A DNA stretch of 50,406 nucleotides from Bacteroidales bacterium UBA3290 (lineage in GTDB: Bacteria > Bacteroidota > Bacteroidia > Bacteroidales > UBA932), in assembly GCA_002361615.1 (NCBI GenBank), contig DETK01000047.1, positions 1 through 50,406 on the forward strand. Direction: 5' to 3'. The notes under the pieces were generated by a model that saw only the letters and a program-made list of their open reading frames with translations, was not told the origin of the DNA and did not search any database. Below are positions 6,854-15,477 of the stretch, piece by piece. Position 1 is the first letter of the stretch. Every line of letters begins with the position of its first letter. The position numbers were made by a program, and so were the translations under genes.

Positions 6854-8656
6854 ATGCTCCAGGTACTTCCGCAGAACATATCGAACCTGATCGCCGCCGG
6901 CGAAGTGGTGACGCGGCCCGCCTCCGTCGTGAAGGAGCTGGTCGAGAACGCCGTGGACGCCGGTGCCCGCAGCGTCATCGTCTCGGTGCTCGATGCTGGT
7001 AAAACGCTGATCCAGGTCATCGACGACGGCTGCGGCATGACGCCGGAAGAAGCGGTGCTCTGCTTCGAGCGCCACGCCACCAGCAAGATCGCCACGGCCG
7101 AAGACCTGCAGCGCATCCTCACCTATGGCTTCCGCGGCGAGGCGCTCGCCTCGATCGCCGCGGTATCGGAGGTGACGCTGCGCACCCGCCGCGAAGATGA
7201 CGAGGTGGGCGTGCAGGTCGAGATCTCCGAATCGAAACCGCCCCGCACGCAGCCCGTCGCCGCCCCGAAAGGCAGCAACTTCGCCGTCCGCAACCTCTTT
7301 TTCAACGTACCGGCGCGACGCAAGTTCCTCAAGTCCGACAATGCGGAACTGCGGGCCATCATCCAGGAATTCCAGCGGGTTGCCCTCATCCGTCCGGAAG
7401 TGGCTTTCAAGCTGACATCCAACGGCAAGGAGATCCACAACCTGAAACCTGCCACCACCCTGAAGAAGCGCATCCTCGATATCTTCGGGATGAATCTGGC
7501 CAAAGAACTGGTGGAGGTCAAGGTCGATACGAGCCTGGTCCGCATCAGCGGCTATATCGGCAACCCCGAAGATGCCCGCAAGAGCAGCGGCAGCCAGTTT
7601 TTCTTCGTCAACGGACGCTATTTCCGCTCGCCTTTCTTCCACAAGGCCGTTTGCAAGCCCTATGAGAAGCTGGTGCCCGACGACTATACCCCGGCCTACT
7701 TCCTCTTCCTGGAAACGGAGCCGGAGCGCGTGGACGTAAACATCCACCCCGCCAAGACGGAAGTCAAATTCGAAGACGAAGGGATGCTGTTCGAGATCCT
7801 CACGGCCGCTGTCCGTGAGGCGCTGGGTAAGAACGACTTCACCCCGAGCATCGACTTCGATATGAAAGGTGCGCCGGACATCCCCGTCTTCGGTCCGCGC
7901 GAAAACGGGAGCGGCGGCGGAGCCGAATGGCACCGCCCGCCCCGCATCGACTACAGCCCGCTGTTCAACCCCTTTGACGAGGTCCCGGGCTTTACGCCCG
8001 GCACCCCTGTCAGTCCGCAAAGCAGCCCAGCACCCGTCTATCCTGCCGGCCCTGCCGACGACGGCCGCCTTTTCGAAGACGAACCCGTCGCCCCGCAGAA
8101 CAACCTGATCGTCCTGCAACGCCGCTACATCGTCACGCCCGTCAAGTCGGGTATGATGGTGGTCGATGTACGCCGCGCCCGCGAACGGATCTTCTACGAG
8201 CGCTATCTCGAGAAAATCGCTGAAAAACAGCCGGTTCGGCAGCAGACCCTCTTCCCCGTGACAGTCCGGCTGAGCGCGGAAGACTATCTCGCCGTCCTGG
8301 AGCAGCCAGACCTGACAGCCCGCCTGGGCTTCGACATCCAGGATTTCGGGGGCAACACCGTGGTGGTTAATGCGCTGCCGGAAGGCTACCCGGTCGATGA
8401 GGAGCAGGTCCGATCCTGCGTCGATTCACTTGTGGCCGCCCTCAAGGACGACAGTTCGCTCGAAGACCAGAACCACCTGCTGGCGGCAAGGATGGCAGCT
8501 TCGGCAGCTGCAAGCGGCGGCGGGAGCCTCCGCGCGGACGAGGCACAATTATTGGTGGACCAACTCTTCGCCTGCCGGGAGCCCAATCTCACGCCCGACG
8601 GACGCAGGTGCATGACCATCCTCACAACCGAAGAACTGGAGAAGAAACTATGTTGA
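6854..8656 (+). CDS. mutL: DNA mismatch repair protein MutL
   Basis: MutL is the ATP-driven matchmaker of mismatch repair. The N-terminal GHKL ATPase motifs are intact: KELVENAVDAGA (motif I), DDGCGM (motif II), ATSKI and GFRGEALASI (motif III). The linker (about residues 330-420) is rich in Pro and Gly. The C-terminal dimerisation domain has VVDVRRARERIFYE at the place where endonuclease-type MutL proteins have DQHAxHERxxxE, so the metal-site residues look altered. The 600-residue length is normal for the phylum. The stop overlaps the rhomboid start by 7 bases. mutS is not in the window. Confidence 0.96.
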   Translation: MLQVLPQNISNLIAAGEVVTRPASVVKELVENAVDAGARSVIVSVLDAGKTLIQVIDDGCGMTPEEAVLCFERHATSKIATAEDLQRILTYGFRGEALASIAAVSEVTLRTRREDDEVGVQVEISESKPPRTQPVAAPKGSNFAVRNLFFNVPARRKFLKSDNAELRAIIQEFQRVALIRPEVAFKLTSNGKEIHNLKPATTLKKRILDIFGMNLAKELVEVKVDTSLVRISGYIGNPEDARKSSGSQFFFVNGRYFRSPFFHKAVCKPYEKLVPDDYTPAYFLFLETEPERVDVNIHPAKTEVKFEDEGMLFEILTAAVREALGKNDFTPSIDFDMKGAPDIPVFGPRENGSGGGAEWHRPPRIDYSPLFNPFDEVPGFTPGTPVSPQSSPAPVYPAGPADDGRLFEDEPVAPQNNLIVLQRRYIVTPVKSGMMVVDVRRARERIFYERYLEKIAEKQPVRQQTLFPVTVRLSAEDYLAVLEQPDLTARLGFDIQDFGGNTVVVNALPEGYPVDEEQVRSCVDSLVAALKDDSSLEDQNHLLAARMAASAAASGGGSLRADEAQLLVDQLFACREPNLTPDGRRCMTILTTEELEKKLC

Positions 8657-9261
8657 GAAATCTACCCCCGGCAGTCAAGAATCTGCTCATTATCAATATC
8701 ATCATCTTCCTGGGAACCGAGCTGATCGGCAACCCCATGTATGAATGGTTCGCCCTGTTCCCCGTGGGCTCGCCCTTCTTCCACTGGTGGCAGCTGGTGA
8801 CCCACATGTTCATGCACGGCGGCTTCGGCCACATCTTCTTCAACATGTGGTCGCTCATCGTCTTCGGACCGGTGCTCGAAAGGATGTGGGGCAGCAAGAA
8901 GTTCCTCATCTACTATTTCGTCTGCGGTCTGGGCGCCGCCATCTGCCATGAGGCGGTGCTTCACTTCTTCGTACCCGGAATGCTCAACGTGCCGACTGTC
9001 GGTGCCTCCGGCGCCATCTACGGCCTGCTGTTGGGCTTCGGCATGCTCTATCCCAACTACACGCTGACGCTGCTCTTCCCGCCTGTCTCGCTGCAGGCCA
9101 AGTGGTTCGTCATCATCTTCGCGGCCATCGAGTTGCTCACTGGGATCCTTGGCACGAGCGACGGCGTGGCCCATTTCGCCCATCTGGGCGGCATGCTCTT
9201 CGGCCTAATCCTGATCCTGATCTGGAAAAAGCAGGGCAAGATGTATTCGGAATGGCACTGA
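8650..9261 (+). CDS. Rhomboid family intramembrane serine protease
   Basis: The 203-residue, six-helix protein carries the catalytic serine S120 in VGASGAIYG and the partner histidine H178 in AHLGGMLFG. A third signature, GGFGHIFFNMW, corresponds to the His/Asn oxyanion region of rhomboids (HxxxN). It would cleave membrane proteins within the bilayer; the substrates are unknown. I take the ATG at 8650, which overlaps the mutL stop, rather than the in-frame ATG 42 bases earlier inside mutL, which would add a hydrophilic extension. The end overlaps the next gene by 10 bases. Confidence 0.92.
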   Translation: MLRNLPPAVKNLLIINIIIFLGTELIGNPMYEWFALFPVGSPFFHWWQLVTHMFMHGGFGHIFFNMWSLIVFGPVLERMWGSKKFLIYYFVCGLGAAICHEAVLHFFVPGMLNVPTVGASGAIYGLLLGFGMLYPNYTLTLLFPPVSLQAKWFVIIFAAIELLTGILGTSDGVAHFAHLGGMLFGLILILIWKKQGKMYSEWH

Positions 9262-10322
9262 AACGCCGGAAGACCCTGGGTGCAGGTCTGTTCCTGCTGC
9301 TGGCCATCGCCGCTGCCGCGGCGCTGCTGGTCTCGTATCTTGCACCCTTCCTCCATCCCGTCCGCCATCCGGTCGTGATGTTCTTCGGGCTGTATTACGT
9401 GCCGCTGGTGCTGCTCAATCTCTTCCTGCTGCTGATCGCCGTTTTCAAGTACCGCCGGATCCTGCTCATTCCGGTCATCGCGCTGCTGCCCACGCTGCTG
9501 CTGGCCGACCGGTTCGTGAAATTCGGGCATGAGGAAACCACGGCGGAAGGCCCCTCGCTCCGCGTGCTGACCTACAATGTCGGGCGCTACAACGCCGGCA
9601 ATCGCAAAGTCACGATGAACGAATCGGTGTCGGGCATCCGGCAGTTCCTCGCGGAGCAACGTGCCGACATCGTCTGCCTGCAGGAATTCGCCGTGGCCGA
9701 CTCGTCGGCGCTGGCCCCGTACCTGCCGGAATATCCCTTCAAGGCCAAGCGCTTCTTCAAGGGCAACCGTTATTTCGGCAACGTGACGCTGAGCAAGTAT
9801 CCCATCCGGCACGTCGAGTCGCTCACTTTCCCGGAAAGCCGCAATATGTGCCTGATCACGGACATAGATGTGGACGGTCATACCCTCCGCGTGTACAACT
9901 GCCATCTGGAGAGTTCCAGCATCTCCTTCCCGGTCGTGCTCAAGCGGCTCTTCCGGAAGAATCATTTCAAGGAGGAGGTGGCGCAGGTGCACGGAAGGGT
10001 GCGCGAAGCGACGCGGCGACGCACCGAGCAGGTGTCCGCGCTGCTGGAGAGCGAAGCGCAGAGCGCCTGGCCCTCGCTGGTCTGCGGCGACTTCAACGAC
10101 ACACCCCTGTCCTACACCTACCACAAGCTGATCCGGACCAAGAAAGACAGTTTCGTGGAGGCGGGCAAGGGATTCAGCAGCACGTACGCGGTGCTCTGGC
10201 CGATGCTGCGTATCGACTATGTCCTGCTCCCTCAGGAATTCTCGGCCACCCGGCACGAAATCACCCGCGTCCCCTGGTCGGACCACTATCCGGTTACGAC
10301 GGACATCCATCCGGCATTCTGA
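9252..10322 (+). CDS. Membrane-anchored endonuclease/exonuclease/phosphatase (EEP) family protein
   Basis: The 356-residue protein begins with a basic start (MALKRRK), then three hydrophobic helices within the first 95 residues. An EEP domain follows: LTYNVGRYN (first catalytic Asn), DIVCLQEF (metal-binding Glu), a HLES segment, VCGDFNDTP (Asp/Asn pair) and the closing WSDHYPV (catalytic Asp-His). The fold cleaves phosphodiester bonds in nucleic acids, lipids or phosphoinositols. Anchoring suggests it acts at the outer face of the inner membrane. The start at 9252 overlaps the rhomboid stop; an earlier open frame to 9102 lies inside the rhomboid gene and is rejected. Confidence 0.88.
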   Translation: MALKRRKTLGAGLFLLLAIAAAAALLVSYLAPFLHPVRHPVVMFFGLYYVPLVLLNLFLLLIAVFKYRRILLIPVIALLPTLLLADRFVKFGHEETTAEGPSLRVLTYNVGRYNAGNRKVTMNESVSGIRQFLAEQRADIVCLQEFAVADSSALAPYLPEYPFKAKRFFKGNRYFGNVTLSKYPIRHVESLTFPESRNMCLITDIDVDGHTLRVYNCHLESSSISFPVVLKRLFRKNHFKEEVAQVHGRVREATRRRTEQVSALLESEAQSAWPSLVCGDFNDTPLSYTYHKLIRTKKDSFVEAGKGFSSTYAVLWPMLRIDYVLLPQEFSATRHEITRVPWSDHYPVTTDIHPAF

Positions 10323-10347
10323 ACAGAATCTTAAAAAACACATACCC

Positions 10348-10926
10348 ATGGAACAGGAAATCGATCTTGAAGAAGTGAAAGCAGCCGTGGAAACGCTCAA
10401 GGCGGGCGGCATCATCCTCTACCCGACCGACACGGTCTGGGGCATCGGATGCGATGCTACCAACGAGGAAGCCGTGGCGAAGGTATTCGCCCTCAAGCAG
10501 CGCTCCGACAACAAGAGCCTCATTACGCTGGTCGCCGATGCCGACATGCTCGGCAAATACGTGAAAGTGATTCCCGAAGTGGCCATCAACCTGCTCGAAG
10601 TCAACGACAAACCGATGACCATCATCTATCCCGGCGCCATGGGTCTGGCGCCCAACGTCGTGGCAGAAGACGGCAGCGCCGGCATCCGTATTCCGATGAA
10701 CGATTTCTGCGTGGAAATGATCCGCCGCTTCCGTAAACCGATCGTCTCGACCTCGGCCAACATCTCCGGCGAACCGGCGCCCGCCTTCTACGAGGACATC
10801 CCTCTCGAGATCATCGACGCCGTCGACTGGGTCGCCGACCCCTACCTCGAGGAAGGCGCCACCGGCGAACCCTCCCAGATCATCGCCGTCGGCCTCCACG
10901 GCGAGATCAAAGTCATCCGGGAATAA
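10348..10926 (+). CDS. tsaC: L-threonylcarbamoyladenylate synthase (TsaC/Sua5/YrdC)
   Basis: It makes threonylcarbamoyl-AMP from threonine, bicarbonate and ATP, the first step of t6A37 tRNA modification. The YrdC-fold motifs are clear: YPTDTVWGIGCDA, FALKQRSDNKSLITLV (substrate/ATP loop), AGIRIPM and STSANISGEPAP. At 192 residues it is the short TsaC form without a Sua5 C-terminal domain. It is the last gene of the mutL operon, 25 bases after the EEP gene. The partner tsaE is at the other end of the window (49835-50248). Confidence 0.95.
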   Translation: MEQEIDLEEVKAAVETLKAGGIILYPTDTVWGIGCDATNEEAVAKVFALKQRSDNKSLITLVADADMLGKYVKVIPEVAINLLEVNDKPMTIIYPGAMGLAPNVVAEDGSAGIRIPMNDFCVEMIRRFRKPIVSTSANISGEPAPAFYEDIPLEIIDAVDWVADPYLEEGATGEPSQIIAVGLHGEIKVIRE

Positions 10927-10950
10927 AACGCAAGCCAGAGAGAACTACTG

Positions 10951-12339
10951 TCACTTGGATTCCGCCTGAAGCAGGTCCACAAGCTCGGCCGTGGAGTTGA
11001 TGCCGAGTTTGCGGAAGATATTGTTCTTGTGGGTCTCGACCGTACGCAGCGAGAGCGCGAGACGGTCTGCTATCTCCTTGTTTACAAGTCCTTTGCTGCA
11101 TAAAAGGGCGATTTCCCGCTCTCGGGCCGTGAGCACGGAAAGCGGGCTGGATCCCGATTCGGAGAGTTTCTTGAGCAGCTGCGATACTTCTTCCGCATCT
11201 TTCGGGCTGGCAGATCCGCCGCCCAGCACAATGAGCTTGTCTTTGATATCGGAGGCCTGCTGCAACAGTTTCTTGTCGCGCTTGTGGATGAAGATCAGCC
11301 GCATCATCACCAGTGCCAGCGCCAGGAGCAGCACCAGCAGACCGATGAGGATCCAGATCTGCTTGCGGCGCATGTTCAGCGTTTCCTCCTGCAAGGCAAT
11401 CGTATGCTCCTTGAGTGCCAGATCATTCTGGATGGCCAGTTCCGCCATCTGGCGTGTCATTTCCTGATGGAAGAGCGTGTCGGAAAGCACCAGGACCTCC
11501 TGCATATAACTGACAGCTTCCCTGGGATCGGCATCCTTAAGCATGACGGCCAGGTCGCGGGTGATGTTTCGCTGCAGCAGGAGTTCTCCGGTCTGCCGGC
11601 TCAGGGTCAGGCCTTCCCGCAGATAATTCGCCGCCTGCCGGAAATTACCGCGCTTGGCAGCGATCATGCCTTGCTGATGACGGCAAACGGTCAGGGAATG
11701 AAGGTCTTGTACGGCTTCGAAAGTCCGTGCCGCCTCGTCGATGAGCCGGGCCGCTTCGGATAATTTCCCCACTTCAAGATAGGCTGCTGCCAGCTGCGAC
11801 TTCCTGACGGCGACCTTGATGGGCCTTCCGGCCGCCTGGTCTATTTCCAGCGCCCGGGAAGCATAGTCGATGGCTTCATCTACCTTGTTCTGTTTGAGAA
11901 GGATATCGGACGCCATACCATAACGGACGGCCAGGCCCTCTGTCTGCCCAAGCGATTCCTCATAAGAGATGGCCTCCTTGATGAGCCTTTCTCCCTCGTC
12001 GTAGTTTTCCATGGCCAGGCAGATGCCCGCCAGGGTATTGAGCGAGGAACTGATATTACCGGCATCGCCGCTGGCAAGGTCCAGCTGATAGCACTCGTAC
12101 TGGGCATCCCAGGCGGGAGCGAATGCCCCGATACGGAAATACGCGATGGAAAGCATGCTCAGACATTCCGCGAGCGTCTCTTCGTCTCCGGACTGGCGAA
12201 GTTCCGGCAAAGACTCGTTGATGACCTCGATGGTCTGGTGCCAATGCTGCCCGTCGAACAGTTCCCCGGCCTTGTCCAGCAATTCCGAAGGCGGGAGCAC
12301 CCATAACAGCAGAAACAGGATCATTCGGCTCATAAGCAT
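10951..12339 (-). CDS. Membrane-bound TPR sensor with C-terminal LuxR-type DNA-binding domain
   Basis: The 462-residue protein has an N-terminal signal/anchor segment, a TPR-repeat region (about residues 25-290), a transmembrane helix (about 325-350, IWILIGLLVLLLALAL) and a LuxR helix-turn-helix (about 400-460: LTAREREIALLCSKGLVNKEI, split here as a motif from LTARERE to NKEI, then SLRTVETHKNNIFRKLG). The TPR part would be periplasmic and the DNA-binding part cytosolic, a one-piece sensor typical of Bacteroidota. The start is uncertain: ATGs at 12339 and 12333 both fit, while 12354 lies inside the promoter motif. It is divergent from the M64 lipoprotein genes, which it plausibly controls. Confidence 0.85.
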   Translation of the reverse strand: MLMSRMILFLLLWVLPPSELLDKAGELFDGQHWHQTIEVINESLPELRQSGDEETLAECLSMLSIAYFRIGAFAPAWDAQYECYQLDLASGDAGNISSSLNTLAGICLAMENYDEGERLIKEAISYEESLGQTEGLAVRYGMASDILLKQNKVDEAIDYASRALEIDQAAGRPIKVAVRKSQLAAAYLEVGKLSEAARLIDEAARTFEAVQDLHSLTVCRHQQGMIAAKRGNFRQAANYLREGLTLSRQTGELLLQRNITRDLAVMLKDADPREAVSYMQEVLVLSDTLFHQEMTRQMAELAIQNDLALKEHTIALQEETLNMRRKQIWILIGLLVLLLALALVMMRLIFIHKRDKKLLQQASDIKDKLIVLGGGSASPKDAEEVSQLLKKLSESGSSPLSVLTAREREIALLCSKGLVNKEIADRLALSLRTVETHKNNIFRKLGINSTAELVDLLQAESK

Positions 12340-12351
12340 CTGGTTTGTGCA

Positions 12352-12359
12352 CAAATATA
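12352..12359 (-). promoter_or_regulatory. -7 promoter motif for the TPR-LuxR regulator
   Basis: CAAATATA on the plus strand reads TATATTTG on the minus strand (TAnnTTTG). It lies 12 bases before the ATG at 12339. Confidence 0.6.
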
Positions 12360-12388
12360 CGTGAATCAGGCGATTTACGCAACGTTTC

Positions 12389-12423
12389 TACGTATTTTCT
12401 ACGTACTACGTACATTATACGTA
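12389..12423. promoter_or_regulatory. Array of four TACGTA palindromes (candidate operator)
   Basis: TACGTA occurs at 12389, 12400, 12407 and 12418. The copies form two pairs, each with 11-base spacing, offset from one another by 18 bases. A degenerate TACGTG sits at 12358 in the regulator promoter. The array lies between the LuxR-type regulator and the M64 lipoprotein operon, where a shared operator would be expected. Confidence 0.5.
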
Positions 12424-12529
12424 TGTGCACATGTATGAGCCATCCCGGAGTTCATTTACTTTGCAAAAGCAAATCACGCCATGGAAAAGTGCGGAAAATT
12501 TGCTAATTTTAAGCAATATTAGGTTGATT

Positions 12530-15454
12530 ATGCGACGTTTTCTCCCCCTCCTGTCCTTGTTTGGCTTGGTCCTGTTGCTGGCCGGCTGCCACGAAGATCC
12601 CTATTTGACGGTCAATCCGTCGAGTCTCTCCTTCCCCGAGGAAGGCGGGTCGCAGACCATCCAGGTCTCGGCCAACTATGCATGGACTGCGAGTGTAAGC
12701 GGTTCGGGGTTCAAGATCTCCCCCGCTTCGGGCGAAGGCGTCGGTACAGTAACGGTCACCGCTTCGGCCGCCAGTTCCTCCGATGAGACAACGGGCAGCG
12801 TCTCGTTCCAAAGCGAAGGACTGACGGCCAGCGTGGCCCTGAAGCAGTCGGCCAAATCGACCATCCAGGTCGGAAGCGTGTCGAAGATTGCGGCCGAAGG
12901 CGGCACGGTCACGGTGGACATCCAGTACAACACGGAATTTGCGGTTGAGATCGAATCCGCCGCCCAGTCCTGGATCTCGTTCGTCGGCACCAAGTCGCTC
13001 AGCAGCGGCAAGCTGACTTTCGACGTCAAGGCCAACGACAAGACGGAACCGCGCACGGGCAAAGTGACAGTCAAGGACAAGAGCGGCAAAGCCCAGCCGC
13101 AGACGCTCACCTTTGAGCAGGAGAAAAAGAAAGTGATCGCGGTGGAATCCGTGACGCTCGACAAGGCCACGGCCACACTGGAAGTCGGCGGTACGCTGAC
13201 CCTGACCGCCACGGTCAAGCCCGACGATGCTACCGACAAGACCGTGTCCTGGTCGTCTTCCAACGAAAAGGTGGCGACCGTCAAGGATGGTGTGGTCAAG
13301 GCGGTTTCCGAGGGCAAGGCGGAGATCAAGGCTTCGGCCGGCGGCAAATCTGCGACTTGTGCGATAACCGTAAACCCGGATGAAGAAAGCCGTATCAAGA
13401 CGGCCTTGATGAAGATCTACGATGCGATGGACGGTGCGCACTGGAACCTCCGGGACAAGTGGGATACGCAAAAGAGTCTCAATTCCTGGCAAGGTGTGAA
13501 TTGGAATGGCGAAACCCACGAACTGAAACTGGATTTCAACGGAGAATTCAAGATGAAGGGGTCGTTCCCCGACTGTTTTGACGAGTTGACCGCCTGCGTC
13601 CACTTCTGGATTCAGAACCAGCCCGGCGTTACCGGCACGCTTCCCAAGAGCTTCAACAGCCTTAAACATCTGAAGGTGCTTGTCATAGAGTCTACCTCCA
13701 TGACAAGCCTCGCGGATGTGTTTGCCGGCATGCCGCTGGGTTATGTTTCTGTCAGCAACAACCTCTCGATGACCGGCCCGCTGCCGGTAACGCTGGGAGA
13801 AAGCGATAGTCTGATGGCAGATGCAATGGTAGAAGGCACCTACGAAACGGGGCTGACCATCGCGAATAACGGTTTCACGGGATCGTTCCCCGAATCCTGG
13901 CTCCGGCTTGGTTCCAAAATGACCCTTTACTCCCACAAGCTGGACGGCCAGATTCCGGACTATTTCTATTCAGCCGCCGATCCCGGATACTGGATCAACA
14001 TGTACATCAACCATGGTCAAGTGCTCGAAGAGGACGAATACAGGGCCGTGAATCCATTCTCCGTCAAGGATTGCGACATTCCGGGTTACTGGCCCGGACA
14101 CGGACTGAACGATGTGATGACCGGAAAGCCGATTCCTTATCAGGAGATCGTTTCCAAGAACAAGGCGACCGTGGTTTTCCGCTGGGCCTCCTGGTGCAAC
14201 TATTCCGCCCAGCTGCTGCCGCTGGTCAAACGCATGCACGAAAAGTATCACGCTTCCGGCCTGGAGGTGATTGCCTATCCGGCCTGGGGTGACTCGGATG
14301 GGAACAAGACCCAGAAGGATTTCCTGAAGAAAAACGGTTATGACCGATGGTATAATTTCTCTTCGGACGAACTGACCTTTACCGAAGAAGCCGCCATCGG
14401 CTCGGGAAGTACACCTTTCGTCAACGTCATCGACAGCAAGGGCAATATCATCTTCAGTTGCTCCAAGAATGTCAGCGACCCGTCCCGGGGCCGGTTCGGC
14501 CACGTGGCCTTCTTCGACCTGATACCTTTCCTCGAGGATATCTTCGGGCCGCTTGAAGACGATGAATACGCTTCCACGGATTATTCGAAGGACGGCACCG
14601 TCGTCACGCTCCAGACCGCCACGGTCGGTAAGGGCATCAACCTGATCTTCATGGGAGATGCCTACACTGACAGGGATATCGCCAGCAACCTCTACGGAAG
14701 TACTATGCAACAGGCCATGGAGGCGTTCTTCGCCATCGAGCCGTACAAGACCTTCCGAAACCGTTTCAACGTGTATATGGTCAATGTGGTCTCGAAGAAC
14801 GGACGGACTGGCGGCAAGAATTCAACAGCACTTGGCGCGGTGATCACCAATGGCATCACCACCTCCGGATCGACGGACAAGTGCTATGACTATGCGCTGA
14901 AGGTTCCCGGCATCAAGGACAAGAAGAACCTTCTGGTCTGCGTAATGGTGAATTCCATCTATCATGGCGGTATCACCGACATGAGCGAGTCGCTCCAGTC
15001 CGGCGTAGCCTTCTGTTCATCCTACGGCAACGACGGCTCGCTCTTCGGGCCGACGCTGCGCCACGAGGCGGGCGGCCACGGCTTCGCCTTCCTGGCCGAC
15101 GAATATGCGACGCAGAATGTGAAAGTGTCCCAGGATTATATCACCGAATCCAACCGGCTTTACAAGGCGTACGGCTGGCACGCCAACATCGACTTCACGA
15201 GCGACCCGAAGAAAGTGAAATGGAGCGCCTTCATTTCTGACGGACGTTACAAGGATGAAATCGGCGTCTATGAGGGAGCCGCCAATTGCACCACGGGCGC
15301 ATACAGGCCTTCCCCCAACAGCATGATGAACCAGAACGTGGAATACTTCAACGCTACTTCCCGCTGGGCCATCTACCAGCGTATCCTGAAACTGAGCGGC
15401 GAAACCCCGAGCTTCGACAAGTTCCTCGAATATGACGCCGTGAACCGTAAATAA
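12530..15454 (+). CDS. Large surface lipoprotein: BACON repeats, Ig-like domain, LRR-like region, thioredoxin-like domain and M64 (IgA-type) metallopeptidase
   Basis: The 974-residue protein starts with a lipoprotein signal ending LLLAGC (Cys20). Two BACON domains follow (about 24-200, each with a WTAS or SWISF-like core), then a bacterial Ig-like (Big_2) domain (about 204-283, with VSWSSSNEKVATV), an LRR-like region of short TGTLP/GSFP repeats (about 290-500) and a thioredoxin-like domain with WASWCNYS (Cys556). It ends in an M64 peptidase domain with HEAGGHGFAFLADEY (His845). The presumed resolving Cys of the thioredoxin motif is Ser (CxxS), and the zinc motif has one extra residue (HExxxH). 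It is probably exported and surface-anchored, and binds and cleaves glycoproteins or peptides. I chose the ATG at 12530 because the lipoprotein signal starts there. Confidence 0.85.
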   Translation: MRRFLPLLSLFGLVLLLAGCHEDPYLTVNPSSLSFPEEGGSQTIQVSANYAWTASVSGSGFKISPASGEGVGTVTVTASAASSSDETTGSVSFQSEGLTASVALKQSAKSTIQVGSVSKIAAEGGTVTVDIQYNTEFAVEIESAAQSWISFVGTKSLSSGKLTFDVKANDKTEPRTGKVTVKDKSGKAQPQTLTFEQEKKKVIAVESVTLDKATATLEVGGTLTLTATVKPDDATDKTVSWSSSNEKVATVKDGVVKAVSEGKAEIKASAGGKSATCAITVNPDEESRIKTALMKIYDAMDGAHWNLRDKWDTQKSLNSWQGVNWNGETHELKLDFNGEFKMKGSFPDCFDELTACVHFWIQNQPGVTGTLPKSFNSLKHLKVLVIESTSMTSLADVFAGMPLGYVSVSNNLSMTGPLPVTLGESDSLMADAMVEGTYETGLTIANNGFTGSFPESWLRLGSKMTLYSHKLDGQIPDYFYSAADPGYWINMYINHGQVLEEDEYRAVNPFSVKDCDIPGYWPGHGLNDVMTGKPIPYQEIVSKNKATVVFRWASWCNYSAQLLPLVKRMHEKYHASGLEVIAYPAWGDSDGNKTQKDFLKKNGYDRWYNFSSDELTFTEEAAIGSGSTPFVNVIDSKGNIIFSCSKNVSDPSRGRFGHVAFFDLIPFLEDIFGPLEDDEYASTDYSKDGTVVTLQTATVGKGINLIFMGDAYTDRDIASNLYGSTMQQAMEAFFAIEPYKTFRNRFNVYMVNVVSKNGRTGGKNSTALGAVITNGITTSGSTDKCYDYALKVPGIKDKKNLLVCVMVNSIYHGGITDMSESLQSGVAFCSSYGNDGSLFGPTLRHEAGGHGFAFLADEYATQNVKVSQDYITESNRLYKAYGWHANIDFTSDPKKVKWSAFISDGRYKDEIGVYEGAANCTTGAYRPSPNSMMNQNVEYFNATSRWAIYQRILKLSGETPSFDKFLEYDAVNRK

Positions 15455-15477
15455 GATAACCCATCAAATCGATAACC

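Noticed and set aside
6443..8119. Long open frame on the minus strand opposite mutL
   Set aside because: It mirrors mutL codon structure, has an Arg/Gly/Asp/Val-heavy composition and no recognisable motif; GC-rich coding DNA gives such antisense frames.
9102..9251. Earlier start of the EEP-family gene
   Set aside because: It falls inside the rhomboid gene, and the added residues are non-specific; the hydrophobic anchor begins just after 9252.
12509..13936. Long minus-strand frame opposite the first M64 gene, with similar ones opposite the second M64 gene, the S9 peptidase and the first serpin
   Set aside because: The real genes on the plus strand have signal peptides and conserved domains; the antisense frames are shadows of their codon bias.
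14161..14260. Thioredoxin-like part of the M64 lipoproteins as an active TlpA-type oxidoreductase
   Set aside because: Both paralogues have CxxS, so a standard dithiol reaction is not supported.
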